Assembly: GCA_025359135.1 (NCBI GenBank)
Contig: JANYHJ010000175.1
Span: 1-64,000, forward strand
Length of the DNA stretch: 64,000 bases
Direction of reading: 5' to 3'
Source of the DNA: Gemmatimonadota bacterium
GTDB lineage: Bacteria; Gemmatimonadota; Gemmatimonadetes; Gemmatimonadales; Gemmatimonadaceae
Part shown: positions 52,261-61,560 of the stretch, in pieces
Layout of the letters: the number at the start of each line of letters is the position of its first letter
How positions within the stretch are numbered: the first letter of the stretch is position 1
The notes under the pieces: model-generated
What the model was told of the DNA's origin: nothing
Database searches by the model: none
What the model saw: only the letters and a program-made list of their open reading frames with translations
Program-made: the position numbers and the translations under genes

Positions 52261-53307
52261 CTAGTTGTCGTCCCCGCCGCCGAGCCACGCGCGCACCATG
52301 CGCGCCACGCGCTCGGCACTTGGTGGGTCGAGATTGGCGAGCACGACCAGATCGTAGCCGCCGGGCAGCGCGCCCTCGACGACGGCGTTGATGCCACCGC
52401 TGCCGCCGGCGATGCCGACGCCCGCTGGCGGTCCACCTGGCACCTTCTGCTCGCGCAGTGCCTGCACGAAGCGCATGAGGTACTGCGCGGTACTGTAGCC
52501 ACCGCCCGCTGCACTTCCGCGTCCGGGAAGGTCATCGGTGTTGGGCTTGAGCGGCGCGTCGCCCCGGGCACCGTCTCGGCCGGTGGTGTAGCCGACAGCC
52601 GTGTTGGCCGGCAGCGAGTCCACCGCCCACGCCGCCGTGCGTGACAGTCCTGCGGGACCGTACACGTGCGCACGCATGTAGTCGTAGTAGTCCTCGCCAG
52701 ACACGCGGCCGATGATTTCGCCGAGCACCACGTAGCACGCATTGCAGTACTGTTGCCGCGTGCCCGGCGCGAAGGCCGGTGCCTCGTTCACGAACAGGGC
52801 CAAGTAGTCGCGGTTGTGACGAATGGACGACCGCGGCCGGCCCGGCAACGTGCCGAAGATGTGGCCGCCCAGTCCGGCACGATGGCCGAGGAGCTGCCGG
52901 ATGGTCACGGACTTCGCGATGGCCTGATTCGGATAGTCGGGCCAGTACACGGAGATCGTCGAGTCAGGATTCACCTTGCCGGCCAGGGTCAACTGCCGGA
53001 TCGCGACCTGTGTGAAGAGCTTGTTGATGGAGCCAAGGTTGAAGGCTGTCTCGACGGTGTTCGGCAGCTTCCTCGCGTGGACGGCCATGCCGTACGCGCG
53101 TTCCCACACGGGCGCACCGTTCTTCGCCACGAGCACGACGCCGGAAAACGCGCCCCGCTTCGCCAGCGAATCCATGGTCCCGCTCAGGCGCTGGACGAGC
53201 TCCGCCTGCGTGATCAGTGGAGCGCGCGGTGGACCGCCAGACGGTTGCTGCGCCGGCAGCGCGACGGGAAAGGAGAGCAGCGCGCAGGCGATGAGATGGC
53301 GAATCAT
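52261..53307 (-). CDS. Exported serine hydrolase, beta-lactamase/esterase class C fold
   Basis: 348 residues with a signal peptide (MIRHLIACALLSFPVALPAQ). The nucleophile motif SxxK appears as NLGSINKLFTQVA near residue 93, and the second motif YxN as RQQYCNACYVV near 185. Where most members have HxG or KTG the sequence shows GIAGGSGGINAVVEG, so the third motif is altered. Such proteins are peptidases, esterases or beta-lactamase relatives; antibiotic resistance should not be assumed. Confidence 0.88.
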   Translation of the reverse strand: MIRHLIACALLSFPVALPAQQPSGGPPRAPLITQAELVQRLSGTMDSLAKRGAFSGVVLVAKNGAPVWERAYGMAVHARKLPNTVETAFNLGSINKLFTQVAIRQLTLAGKVNPDSTISVYWPDYPNQAIAKSVTIRQLLGHRAGLGGHIFGTLPGRPRSSIRHNRDYLALFVNEAPAFAPGTRQQYCNACYVVLGEIIGRVSGEDYYDYMRAHVYGPAGLSRTAAWAVDSLPANTAVGYTTGRDGARGDAPLKPNTDDLPGRGSAAGGGYSTAQYLMRFVQALREQKVPGGPPAGVGIAGGSGGINAVVEGALPGGYDLVVLANLDPPSAERVARMVRAWLGGGDDN

Positions 53308-53457
53308 GCGGGGGTTCGTGAAGGTCGTGAGGTGGCGGACAACGTGTCATGCCCACCCGTGATTGGGCACCCCCCGTGACGGCACGGTTGCCATCCACGC
53401 CCCTACCGCACGCCCCCGCGTGCCGCGTACTATCCGGCGACCCCAGCCACTCCGCGC

Positions 53458-54516
53458 ATGCTGTTCATCGGACTCCTCGCTGCCGTTGCCGCCGCTCTCC
53501 TGCTCGCATCCTTCAAGGTCGTCGGTCAGGCGGAGGTCATGGTCATCGAGCGATTCGGGCGCTTCGATCGACTCGCGCGTTCCGGCCTCAACATCCTCTT
53601 GCCGCTGATCGAACGGCCCCGCACGATCGACGTGCGCTATTTCGAGGCCGATGCCAGCGGCATCAAGAAGATCACGGCCGGCTCTACGGCGCACATCGAC
53701 CTGCGCGAGCAGGTGCTCAGCTTCCCGAGCCAGCCGGTGATCACGAAGGACAACGTCACGATCGACATCGACGCCGTGCTCTACTATCGCGTGGCCGATC
53801 CGCAGAAGGCCACCTACGCGGTGCAGAACCTGCCTTTCGCGCTCGAGACCCTCACGCGCACCACGCTGCGCAACATCGTCGGCGAGATCGAACTCGACCA
53901 GACCCTGGCGTCGCGCGACATGATCAACAAGCGCATGCGCGAGGTCATCGAGGAGGCGGCGATCTCGTGGGGCGTGGACGTGACGCGCGTCGAGCTCCAG
54001 TCCATCGAGCCGCCGCGCGACATCCAGCAGTCGATGGAGCTGCAGATGCGCGCCGAACGGGAGCGCCGCGCGGCGGTCACCAACGCTGAGGCGACGAAGC
54101 GCGCCGCGATCCTCGAATCCGAAGGCTCGAAGGAGTCGCAGGCCCTGCGCGCACAGGGCGAGAAGGAAGCCGCCGTGTTGCGCGCGCAAGGACTCGCGGA
54201 GGCGCGCATCACGATGGCCGAGGCGGAAGCCGAAGCCATTCGGCGCATTGCGGCGGCGCTGCCGGACGGCGACGTGGCCACCTACCTGCTCGGGATGAAG
54301 TATCTCGAGGCGCTCCCCCAGCTCGCACAGGGCAAAGGCACCACCATCTTCCTGCCGTCCGAAGCGACCGGCGTGATGGGAGCGCTGGGTGGGCTCAAGG
54401 AGTTGCTCAAGAGCTCCGCCGTCGCGAACGAGCCGGCCGTGGCCGCACGCACATCCACGGTATCCGCGCGCGCCACCATCGATCCGACCGGAGGCCCGAC
54501 GACGGGCCGCGGATGA
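53458..54516 (+). CDS. Slipin/paraslipin (SPFH band 7 membrane protein)
   Basis: 352 residues. An N-terminal hydrophobic hairpin (MLFIGLLAAVAAALLLASF) anchors it to the inner membrane. The SPFH domain follows with VMVIERFGRFDRLARSGLNI, QPVITKDNVTIDIDAVLYY and TTLRNIVGEIELDQTLASR. A long charged coiled coil from about 195 (MRAERERRAAVTNAEATKRA) and a Gly/Ala-rich tail end the protein. It belongs to scaffolding proteins that organise membrane microdomains. No NfeD partner is seen; the next gene overlaps it by ATGA. Confidence 0.92.
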   Translation: MLFIGLLAAVAAALLLASFKVVGQAEVMVIERFGRFDRLARSGLNILLPLIERPRTIDVRYFEADASGIKKITAGSTAHIDLREQVLSFPSQPVITKDNVTIDIDAVLYYRVADPQKATYAVQNLPFALETLTRTTLRNIVGEIELDQTLASRDMINKRMREVIEEAAISWGVDVTRVELQSIEPPRDIQQSMELQMRAERERRAAVTNAEATKRAAILESEGSKESQALRAQGEKEAAVLRAQGLAEARITMAEAEAEAIRRIAAALPDGDVATYLLGMKYLEALPQLAQGKGTTIFLPSEATGVMGALGGLKELLKSSAVANEPAVAARTSTVSARATIDPTGGPTTGRG

Positions 54517-54737
54517 CCAAACGCATCAGCGAACAGCAAGCCGAAAAGATCGCGAGGGCGCACGGCTGTGTGCGCTGCGGCGAGTACAGCTACAAGCGCG
54601 TGAAGGTCACCCCCGCCACGATGGCCGCGACCGAGGAATTCCAGGAGTCGTGGCACGTGATGCTGCGCTGCGGGGTCTGTGGCGTCGAATCGGAACTCGG
54701 GCTCGACGATGAGGGCGACGTACTCTACGCGCACTGA
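54513..54737 (+). CDS. Small zinc-ribbon-like protein
   Basis: 74 residues, start overlapping the slipin stop. GCVRCGEYSYKRV and LRCGVCGVESELG provide two CxxC pairs about 30 residues apart, a single treble-clef or ribbon zinc site. The rest is polar and acidic. It may be coupled to slipin production. No family name can be assigned. Confidence 0.75.
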   Translation: MTKRISEQQAEKIARAHGCVRCGEYSYKRVKVTPATMAATEEFQESWHVMLRCGVCGVESELGLDDEGDVLYAH

Positions 54738-54803
54738 CGCCGGGCTGACGCGCTCCATACCTCATTCATGGTCAATCGTTCGTCATCACGCCACGAGGCG
54801 CCC

Positions 54804-55778
54804 ATGACGGTCCTCGATCTCTCCAAGCTCAAGAAGGGCGACCGGGTCCAGCACCCGCTCATGGTGCAGGCCCGGGATGAGCGTGCCACGAAGGATGGCA
54901 AGCCGTTCGTCACGCTCGCCCTCGGCAATCGCTCGGGATCCATCGACGTCGCGCCCACCTGGCAGGAGAAGCTCGACTGGGTCGAGGGGGCGATGCCCGG
55001 CAAGCTGGTGCAGGCGCTGGGCACGGTGGTCTCGTACAAGGAAAAGCGGCAGCTCGAACTGTCCGGCCCCCTCCGCCTGCTCCCGATGGGCGGACTCGCG
55101 CTCGACGATTTCCTGCCGAGCATCACGGACGACCCCGAGCGACTGTGGGAGTGGATCGACAAGGAACGCGCCGCACTCAAGTCGAAGGCGCTCAGGTCGG
55201 TAGTCGACCTCTTCTTCCGCGATGACGACTTTCGCGCGCGCTTCGAGCGTGCGCCGGGGGCGCCACGCGGACACCACGCGCTCGTCGGCGGGCTGCTGCT
55301 GCACGTCGTCGAGGTGGCCGGCATCGGCAAGTCGATTGCGAAGGTTATGCGCGCCGATCCGGAACTCGTGGTCGCCGGCGCGCTGCTGCACGACATCGGC
55401 AAGGTCGACTCGTACGCCGTCGAACCCGGCGGCTTCACCGTTACGCAGGCCGGGTTCCTGCTCGGACACGTCGTGCTCGGCTCGCTGATGCTCGAGCGCA
55501 GGCTGCCTTCGCTCCCGCCGGGAACTCTTTCGGAGTCGCAAGCGCTCGAATTGCACCACTTCATCCAATCGCATCACGGCGTCCCCGAGTTCGGGGCCGC
55601 CGTTCCCCCCATGACGGTCGAGGCCGAGATCCTCCACTGGGCGGACGAGGCAAGCGCCAAGGCGTCCGGCATGGCGTCGGTGATTGCCAGCGACGAGTAC
55701 TTCGTCGATGGTCAGTTCAGCCTCGGCAAGCCGTTTCCGGTCGACAAGCGCGTCTGGCGCCGGCCACACGTTTGGTAG
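54804..55778 (+). CDS. HD-domain 3'-5' exoribonuclease, YhaM-like
   Basis: 324 residues from the ATG at 54804, chosen because MTVLDLSKLKKGDRVQHPL is the typical family start; an ATG at 54768 is in frame. The N-terminal OB fold carries RATKDGKPFVTLALGNRSGS. The HD domain starts at HHALVGGLLLHVVEV, with the metal-binding LLHDIGKVDSY near 220 and HHFIQSHHG further on. YhaM-type enzymes degrade RNA and single-stranded DNA ends with manganese. It is cytoplasmic and probably in RNA turnover. Confidence 0.88.
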   Translation: MTVLDLSKLKKGDRVQHPLMVQARDERATKDGKPFVTLALGNRSGSIDVAPTWQEKLDWVEGAMPGKLVQALGTVVSYKEKRQLELSGPLRLLPMGGLALDDFLPSITDDPERLWEWIDKERAALKSKALRSVVDLFFRDDDFRARFERAPGAPRGHHALVGGLLLHVVEVAGIGKSIAKVMRADPELVVAGALLHDIGKVDSYAVEPGGFTVTQAGFLLGHVVLGSLMLERRLPSLPPGTLSESQALELHHFIQSHHGVPEFGAAVPPMTVEAEILHWADEASAKASGMASVIASDEYFVDGQFSLGKPFPVDKRVWRRPHVW

Positions 55779-55927
55779 TGCATTCGCCCCGTTGACCATT
55801 GGCGAGATCGCGCGTTCACGCGCCCCTCTCGCGGATCGCACGGACCCTGCACAATACGGGAGCCACCCACGCAACGCGCGACGAAGCGCGACGTCACCGC
55901 TGACCCACCCCTGGCAGGAGCAAGCGC

Positions 55928-56661
55928 GTGACTGGCCGCGCCATCATGTTGGGCCTGTTCGTTCTGGCAGCCGTCGCGCCGACCGCCAGGGTGCAACCGC
56001 TGTCGACGAAGCGCCCGAAGCTCGCGACGGGCGCCGACAGCAACGACGCCCTGGCCTTCCTCGACCTAGGCCGGCGCGAACTCGAGGATGATCCCCGCAT
56101 CGCGAACCTCGCCTTCTATATGGGCATCGCGCCTGCAACCGGACCTAGCGCAGGCGCACTACGGACGCGTCGTCGCCCTGATGCTCGACGACCACGACCT
56201 GTTGGCCATCCATTTCGATGGCGGCGGCAACAAGGAAGAGCGTGCGCGCGACAAGATGGTGGACTCCATCTACGCGCTCTCGTTCAGCCTCGACCCGTTC
56301 CTGCATCGCGCGTGGGACAAGACACTGCTCATCGCCTTCGGCGACCTTCGCGCACACAGCGATGGCTCGGCGCGCGCCAAGCTCGAGATCGAGGAGGAGC
56401 TGAGCACGTACGGACCGAGCTGGAAGGCGTGGCTCTTCTACTCCGCGGGCCGGTTTCGTGAGGCGCTGGACCTCTATGCCCGGGCGAGCCGCAGGGCGCC
56501 GAAGAACGACGCATACCTGGCCCGGCGCGCCGAGCTGCACATGCGACTGCTCGAACCGGACAGCGCGTTCAAGTACTTCGCGGAGGCCATCAAGGTGGCA
56601 AGCGCGACGGAGAAGAATGGCGACCGGCTGGTCCGCTTCTACCGGCCCAAGGCGGTCCACG
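55928..56661 (+). pseudogene. Frameshifted gene for an exported TPR-like protein
   Basis: AGGAG precedes a GTG start, and a signal peptide (IMLGLFVLAAVAPTARVQ) follows. The frame codes for LDLGRRELEDDPRIANLAFYMGI up to about 56130. From there the sensible continuation, LQPDLAQAHYGRVVAL, is in the next frame, as if one extra C had been inserted at 56132-56133. The second frame carries TPR-like helices such as AWLFYSAGRFREALDLYARA and AYLARRAELHMRLLEP. No stop occurs near the expected end; the frame would run through a hairpin into the antisense gene. Decayed gene or sequencing error cannot be told apart. Confidence 0.7.
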
Positions 56662-56667
56662 TGTCCC

Positions 56668-56692
56668 GGGCGGCGCCGCACCGGCGCCGCCC
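56668..56692 (+). terminator. Terminator-like hairpin between convergent genes
   Basis: GGGCGGCGCC (56668-56677) and GGCGCCGCCC (56683-56692) form a perfect 10-bp stem with a 5-nt loop, followed on the plus strand by GATTT. It lies between the frameshifted gene and the convergent propeller gene and may act in both directions. Confidence 0.6.
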
Positions 56693-56709
56693 GATTTGGT
56701 ATCAATTTG

Positions 56710-57720
56710 CTACGAAATGGGCTTCGGCCGCACCACTGCGCGCCCGATCGTGTTGTTGTCCGTGCCAAACCAGATCGTGCCCGTCTTCGCGTCGAATACC
56801 ATGTGCCGGACCGTGCCGCCGCCACTCTCGATCGGCGTCGGCGTCGTGAACTGCTTCGTGTGCGGATCGAAGCCCACCAGGCGGTTCGGCTGCGCGCCCG
56901 TTTCCACGAACCAGAGCCGGTCCTGGTCGTCGACCGTCAGCGCGTACGGCAACGCGCCCTTGCCCATCGGCGCCTGCCACTCCTCGACCTTGCGCGTGCG
57001 CGGGTCCACCACCGACAGGAAGCCCCGCGTGTAGTCCACGACCCAGACGCGGCCGTCTCGCGTGCGCGCGATCCGTCGCGGGTGCGCGTTGCTGTCGGCG
57101 AGCGCGTACTCGGTCAGCTGCATCGTCGAGGGATCCACCGTGCCGATCTTGTTCGTGCCGAATTCGCAGAACCACGGGTGACCGAGCGCGTCCATCACGA
57201 TCCCGTACGGACGAGCCCCGGGCGTCGGCATCGCGATCAGGTGGATCGCGCCGGTCTTCACCGTGAGGCGGCCCACGAATCCGCCGTTCTGCACGGTGAA
57301 CCAGAGGTCGCCGGCCGGGTCGAACACCATCGTGTGCGGATCCTTGGCCTTGGGATCCGGCATCGGGTAGCGGGTGATGGCGCGTGTGACGGGATCGAGG
57401 CGACCGATCATCCCGTTCGCGTTGCCCGAGTACCAGATCTGCCCCGCCCGGTCCACGATCACCGTATGCGGATGCGTGCCCGGGTCGACTTCGAAGCGCG
57501 TGAAGCCTCCCGTGGCAGGATCGAGCCGGGCCACGTAGTTCCCCACCTGGCCGACGAACCAGATGCCCCCGTCCGCCGCCACGGCTGGATCACGCGGGCG
57601 GGACTTCTCCCACGGTACGGTCCACTCGTGTGTCGGCACCAAGCCGCTCATGCCCTGAGCGACCGCGGCAATTGGCCACAGCATCGCCACCACGAATCCC
57701 GCCGCCCCCCATCGCAACAT
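56710..57720 (-). CDS. Exported Vgb-like NHL/SMP beta-propeller protein
   Basis: 336 residues from the ATG at 57720, with GGGGAG upstream and a signal peptide (MLRWGAAGFVVAMLWPIAAVAQ). Repeating units of about 45 residues contain GGIWFVGQVGNYVARLDPATG, GQIWYSGNANGMIGRLDPVT, GDLWFTVQNGGFVGRLTVKTG and DRLWFVETGAQPNRLVGFDP. This is the virginiamycin B lyase-like propeller. The lyase active-site His residues cannot be assigned with confidence, so the name describes the fold only. Confidence 0.87.
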   Translation of the reverse strand: MLRWGAAGFVVAMLWPIAAVAQGMSGLVPTHEWTVPWEKSRPRDPAVAADGGIWFVGQVGNYVARLDPATGGFTRFEVDPGTHPHTVIVDRAGQIWYSGNANGMIGRLDPVTRAITRYPMPDPKAKDPHTMVFDPAGDLWFTVQNGGFVGRLTVKTGAIHLIAMPTPGARPYGIVMDALGHPWFCEFGTNKIGTVDPSTMQLTEYALADSNAHPRRIARTRDGRVWVVDYTRGFLSVVDPRTRKVEEWQAPMGKGALPYALTVDDQDRLWFVETGAQPNRLVGFDPHTKQFTTPTPIESGGGTVRHMVFDAKTGTIWFGTDNNTIGRAVVRPKPIS

Positions 57721-57853
57721 GACTTGTCTCCCCGGTGGTTCAGCCCCTCGAGCCCCGCGATTCGGCCATTTGGCGCGACCGGGCCCGTCCTGCATATTGC
57801 CACTCCTGCGCGCCGTTTGCGCGGGGTCCGCCCTTTCGAGCCGAGCTGCCGCC

Positions 57854-58441
57854 ATGCCTCGCACTGTCCGCCGCCTTCTCGCGTTGCTGTTCGCCAGTGC
57901 GTGCGCCTCGGGCGGCGGCGCCAAGGACGCGTCGAACGACCCTCCCGCCATCGTCGTGCAGAACACGCACAGCATCATCCAGACCGGCGGGCAGAACAGC
58001 ATGGGCATCGGCAGCGGGATGACGGCGGTGGTCCAGGCGGCCACGACCCGCGTCAACGTTTCTGCCGACAAGGTCTTCGCGGCGCTGCCGGCCACCTACG
58101 AGACGCTCGGCATTCCCGTCACCACCATGGTGAGCAAGGACCGGATGCTCGGCAACCTCGAACTCAAGGCGCGAGCGCGCCTCGGATCGCTCCCCACCCG
58201 ACGTCTCTTCGATTGCGGCACGCAGCTCGGCGAACCGAATTCGGACAGCTACCAGCTCACGCTCTCGATCTCGTCCGAGGTCAAGGACCACGCCGACGGT
58301 TCGAGTACGCTGGCCACGCTCATCCAGGGCTCGGGGCGTCCGGTCTCGTTCAACGGTGCCGACGTCCGCTGCACGTCATTGGGGGAACTCGAGAAGCGCA
58401 TCGCCACGTTGGTCCAGGTCAAGATCGCCGAGCTGCGCTAG
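57854..58441 (+). CDS. Predicted lipoprotein of unknown function
   Basis: 195 residues from the ATG at 57854; the longer open frame from 57719 lacks a signal. The N-terminus RRLLALLFASACASGGG is a lipoprotein signal with Cys near residue 18. The mature part has VSADKVFAALPATYETLGIP and SYQLTLSISSEVKDHADGSS, and ends in LEKRIATLVQVKIAELR. No family is recognised. Similar small lipoproteins with a repeated alpha/beta design are common in this kind of genome. It is divergent from the propeller gene. Confidence 0.78.
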   Translation: MPRTVRRLLALLFASACASGGGAKDASNDPPAIVVQNTHSIIQTGGQNSMGIGSGMTAVVQAATTRVNVSADKVFAALPATYETLGIPVTTMVSKDRMLGNLELKARARLGSLPTRRLFDCGTQLGEPNSDSYQLTLSISSEVKDHADGSSTLATLIQGSGRPVSFNGADVRCTSLGELEKRIATLVQVKIAELR

Positions 58442-58478
58442 GCGCCGGCCCGCACCCGTCCTCTCCGCCCACTTCCGG

Positions 58479-59243
58479 ATGCCTCTTCAGTTCGTTGATC
58501 CCTCCCTGCGTCGCGTACTCTTTGGTTGGCGCAGCCCCTCGCTCGGCATGGACATGCCGATCGTCGAGTACGGCCACGCGGGCAAGCCGATCCTGCTCTT
58601 CCCCACGGCCGCCGCCGACTACCTCGAAAACGAGCGCTTCTTCCTGATCAAGGCGATGGAGCCCCTGCTCTTCGCCGGGCGCGTGCGGATCTTCTCCATC
58701 GATTCGATCAACGCGCACGCCTGGATGGACAAGACGATTCCCGTGAAGGAGTCGGCGCGGCGGCAGGCCATGTATGTGCGCTACGTCGAGGACGAGGTCG
58801 TGCCCCACATCCGTCGCATGTGCGGCGACGGCGCAACGCGCGTGCTCACCACGGGTGCGAGCTTCGGCGCCTTCCACGCGGCGAACTGCATGCTGCGTCG
58901 TCCGGACCTCTTCGACGGACTCATCGCGATGAGCGGGTTCTACGACTTGTCCAAGTCGTACCTCAAGGGGTACTCCGACGACAACTGCTTCTTCAACAAT
59001 CCGCTCTGGTATGTGCCCGGGCTCACGGGCCGGTTCCTGGACCTGCTCCGCCGCGAGAGTCGCATCTGCATCGTGACCGGACAGGGCGCCTACGAGGTGC
59101 CGGACGCGTCGCGCCGCCTGGCCGATGCCCTCGGGGCAAAGGGAATTCCACACCAATTGGACGTGTGGGGGCACGACGTCAATCATGATTGGCCTTGGTG
59201 GCGGAAGATGCTGCCGCACTGCGTGCAGCGCCTGGGCTTCTAG
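58479..59243 (+). CDS. Alpha/beta-hydrolase fold esterase (putative esterase D family)
   Basis: 254 residues from the ATG at 58479. The nucleophile elbow is TTGASFGAFHAANCM near residue 128, preceded by the oxyanion region PILLFPTAAADYLENERFF. The acid and base follow in IVTGQGAYE and WGHDVNHDWPWWRKMLP, with His near 236. The closest known pattern is that of esterases related to the antigen 85/esterase D group. No signal peptide is seen, so a cytoplasmic enzyme is expected. The substrate is unknown. Confidence 0.87.
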   Translation: MPLQFVDPSLRRVLFGWRSPSLGMDMPIVEYGHAGKPILLFPTAAADYLENERFFLIKAMEPLLFAGRVRIFSIDSINAHAWMDKTIPVKESARRQAMYVRYVEDEVVPHIRRMCGDGATRVLTTGASFGAFHAANCMLRRPDLFDGLIAMSGFYDLSKSYLKGYSDDNCFFNNPLWYVPGLTGRFLDLLRRESRICIVTGQGAYEVPDASRRLADALGAKGIPHQLDVWGHDVNHDWPWWRKMLPHCVQRLGF

Positions 59244-59330
59244 CCGGCGTCCGGGCTGGCCGGCGGGCCGCGGTCTGGTTGCCGCGACCACGGGCAGGGG
59301 GTACCTTCCGGATCTCACCCTCGGGATGCC

Positions 59331-60149
59331 GTGGCCCCTCGCGTCCATAGTAGGTCCGCCCTTCACGCAGTCGCCCTGCTCCTTCTGGCGACCGTCGGCG
59401 GCTGCCGTCCGTCCTCCCTCTTCGAGGTGCCGTTCGGCCGGGGTGTCCGCTCCAGCCTGAGCGCCGATGGCGAAGTGGGGTCGGGCGACGTGCACGGCAT
59501 GGTCAGCGACTCGGCCACCGGCCTGCCCGTCGTCGGGGCGCTGGTCTTTGCCACGAGCGACACCTCCCCCTTCGCGCCGCCGTCGAACTTCTCGACGGTC
59601 ACGGATGGGTCGGGCCGGTTCACCCTGCTCGACGTGCCGGCCGGCAAGCGGTTCGTCGAGGTTCGCGCCATCGGATTCACGCGCGAACGCCACGTCGTGC
59701 AGGTGCAACGCGGCCTCCAGTACACGACCAATCTCGAGCTGCGCACGGGCGAAGCGCTCTACCTGCAGCAACTCGAGGACCTGCGCGTTCCCACGCGCGT
59801 CTCACCCTGCCGCCCCAGCGACGTCAGCACCACGTGGATCGCTGGCGCCCTCGTGGAGGCGCTCTCGCCGCACGATCAACAGGATACGGTCGTGCGTCGC
59901 GACGGCCGCATCCCCACGCCGACGCCCGAAAAGGTGCGCCTGGTCCTCAATCCGGATCAGTGTCGACGCGCCATCACGGCTTGGAACGAGCAGGGCGGCA
60001 TTCCGAATCCGTATACGCAGGTCTACCTCTTCGACCTCGGCGGTGACGGCTACGCGCTGTTCGATCCCGCGCAGGCGCTGGGCAATGCCCAGGCGCGGGT
60101 TCCGGTGCTTTCGCGCGAGTTCCGCCTGCTCACGATCCTGAGCTTCTAG
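59331..60149 (+). CDS. Lipoprotein with carboxypeptidase regulatory-like domain
   Basis: 272 residues from a GTG at 59331; TACCTT at 59302-59307 gives a probable -10 element with a short leader. The N-terminus ALHAVALLLLATVGGC is a lipoprotein signal. GDVHGMVSDSATGLPVVGAL and TDGSGRFTLLDVPAGKRFVE mark a CarboxypepD_reg beta-sandwich at residues 50-140. The C-terminal half (CRPSDVSTTWIAGALVEALS onward) is a separate unknown domain. Surface location in the envelope is likely. Confidence 0.8.
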   Translation: MAPRVHSRSALHAVALLLLATVGGCRPSSLFEVPFGRGVRSSLSADGEVGSGDVHGMVSDSATGLPVVGALVFATSDTSPFAPPSNFSTVTDGSGRFTLLDVPAGKRFVEVRAIGFTRERHVVQVQRGLQYTTNLELRTGEALYLQQLEDLRVPTRVSPCRPSDVSTTWIAGALVEALSPHDQQDTVVRRDGRIPTPTPEKVRLVLNPDQCRRAITAWNEQGGIPNPYTQVYLFDLGGDGYALFDPAQALGNAQARVPVLSREFRLLTILSF

Positions 60150-60156
60150 CTCCACC

Positions 60157-60176
60157 CTCGCGCACCACGGCGCGAG
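60157..60176 (+). terminator. Possible terminator hairpin
   Basis: CTCGCGC (60157-60163) and GCGCGAG (60170-60176) form a perfect 7-bp stem with a 6-nt loop, 8 bp after the stop of the preceding lipoprotein gene. No T-run follows. It separates that gene from the polyamine-linked cluster. Confidence 0.4.
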
Positions 60177-60211
60177 TGTCTCACGCGTATGCCCCGTTCC
60201 CGGAGCTGGCC

Positions 60212-61150
60212 ATGGGCCTCGGCAACTTCCTGAAGAAGCAGTTCATCGATGTCATCCAGTGGACCGAATCGGATGACACCACGCTCGCGTGGCGCTATCC
60301 GATGGCGGACCAGGAAATCCAGTACGGCGGTCAGCTCACGGTGCGCGAGTCGCAGCGTGCGCTCTTCGTCAACGAGGGCAAGGTCGCCGACACGTTCGGC
60401 CCCGGCCTCCACACCCTCGAGACGCGGAACGTCCCGCTGCTCACCAACCTCAAGAACTGGGACAAGCTCTTCAAGTCCCCGTTCAAGAGCGACGTCTACT
60501 TCTTCTCGACGCGCACGCGGACGAACCAGAAGTGGGGCACGCAGAATCCCGTCACGATCCGCGACAAGGACTTCGGCGCCGTGCGCCTGCGCGCCTTCGG
60601 CATCTACAGCTGGCACTTGAGCGACCCGGTCGCGTTCCACACCAAGCTCTCCGGCACGCGCGAGAGCTACGGCGTGGCCGACATCGAGGGCCAATTGCGC
60701 AACACGATCGTCGGCGCGGTCTCGGCCGCGTTCGCGCAGAGCGGCGTGCCGTTCCTCGACATGGCGGCCAACACGCCGGCCATGGGCGACGCGATGAAGG
60801 CACTGCTCACGCCGACATTCGCCGACATGGGACTCGCGCTCGACTCGTTCATGGTCGAGAATGTCTCGCTCCCCGAGGAACTGCAGAAAGTCCTCGACCA
60901 GCGCATCCAGATGAACATGGTTGGCAACCTCGACCAGTACATGAAGTTCCAGGTGGCACAGTCGGTGCCGATCGCGGCCGCGAATTCTGGCGGTGGTGGC
61001 ATCGCCGGTCTCGGTGCCGGACTCGCCGCTGGCATGGGCATCGGCAACGCAATCTCGGGTGCCCTCAATCCGCAGGCCCCGACACCGCCACCGGCTGCGC
61101 CCGCCGCGCCTGCCGCCTCCGACGCGACGTCCAAGCCGAGCGGCTCGTGA
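60212..61150 (+). CDS. SPFH-domain protein of the virion-core/YdjI-like type
   Basis: 312 residues; GGAG lies 6 nt before the ATG at 60212. The start MGLGNFLKKQFIDVIQWTES is characteristic of this group, followed by LTVRESQRALFVNEGKVADT and NVPLLTNLKNWDKLFKSPFK. Residues about 200-255 form a helical SPFH tail. Unlike the usual members, which end in zinc ribbons, the end here is a Gly-rich stretch and a Pro/Ala tail. It opens a tightly packed cluster: the next ATG overlaps its stop by one base. A membrane-scaffold role is inferred. Confidence 0.87.
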   Translation: MGLGNFLKKQFIDVIQWTESDDTTLAWRYPMADQEIQYGGQLTVRESQRALFVNEGKVADTFGPGLHTLETRNVPLLTNLKNWDKLFKSPFKSDVYFFSTRTRTNQKWGTQNPVTIRDKDFGAVRLRAFGIYSWHLSDPVAFHTKLSGTRESYGVADIEGQLRNTIVGAVSAAFAQSGVPFLDMAANTPAMGDAMKALLTPTFADMGLALDSFMVENVSLPEELQKVLDQRIQMNMVGNLDQYMKFQVAQSVPIAAANSGGGGIAGLGAGLAAGMGIGNAISGALNPQAPTPPPAAPAAPAASDATSKPSGS

Positions 61151-61560
61151 TGGCCATCTACGGACAGGAATGGATCATCGAGGCGCGTGGCGCTGATGCC
61201 GCGCGCCTCGCAGATCAGGCGATCCTCGAAGCGCTCTTCACGCGCATCATTACGGAGTTGCAGCTGACCCCGGTGGCAGGGGCACAATGGCATCGGTTCC
61301 CGGCGCCCGGTGGCATCACCGGCCTGCAGATGCTCGCCGAATCGCACCTCGCGGTGCACACCTTTCCCGAGCACGGCACGCTCTGCCTCAACCTGTTCTG
61401 CTGCAAGCCGCGCAACGAGTTCGATTTCGCGTCGGCGTTGCGGCTCCTCGTCGGCGCGCAGGTCACGCAAGTACGCTGCCTCGAGCGGGCGTACGGACCC
61501 GAAGGACAGCATCGCGCACGCACGACGCCCGTCTCGGTCCGGGTCATCCGCTCCGAATGA
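61150..61560 (+). CDS. speH: S-adenosylmethionine decarboxylase (prokaryotic, pyruvoyl type)
   Basis: Produces decarboxylated AdoMet, the aminopropyl donor for spermidine. The 136 residues contain the self-cleavage site in LAESHLAVHTFPEHG, where the Ser after Glu becomes the pyruvoyl group, and LCLNLFCCKPRNEF with the catalytic Cys region. The length suits the bacterial SpeH-type. The start shares one base with the SPFH stop, and the next gene overlaps by ATGA. A spermidine synthase-like gene at the window end completes the reaction pair. Confidence 0.93.
   Translation: MAIYGQEWIIEARGADAARLADQAILEALFTRIITELQLTPVAGAQWHRFPAPGGITGLQMLAESHLAVHTFPEHGTLCLNLFCCKPRNEFDFASALRLLVGAQVTQVRCLERAYGPEGQHRARTTPVSVRVIRSE

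Noticed and set aside
52261-53307. Antibiotic-resistance beta-lactamase
   Set aside because: SxxK and YxN are present but the third motif is altered and the family is mostly esterases and peptidases, so a resistance role is not supported.
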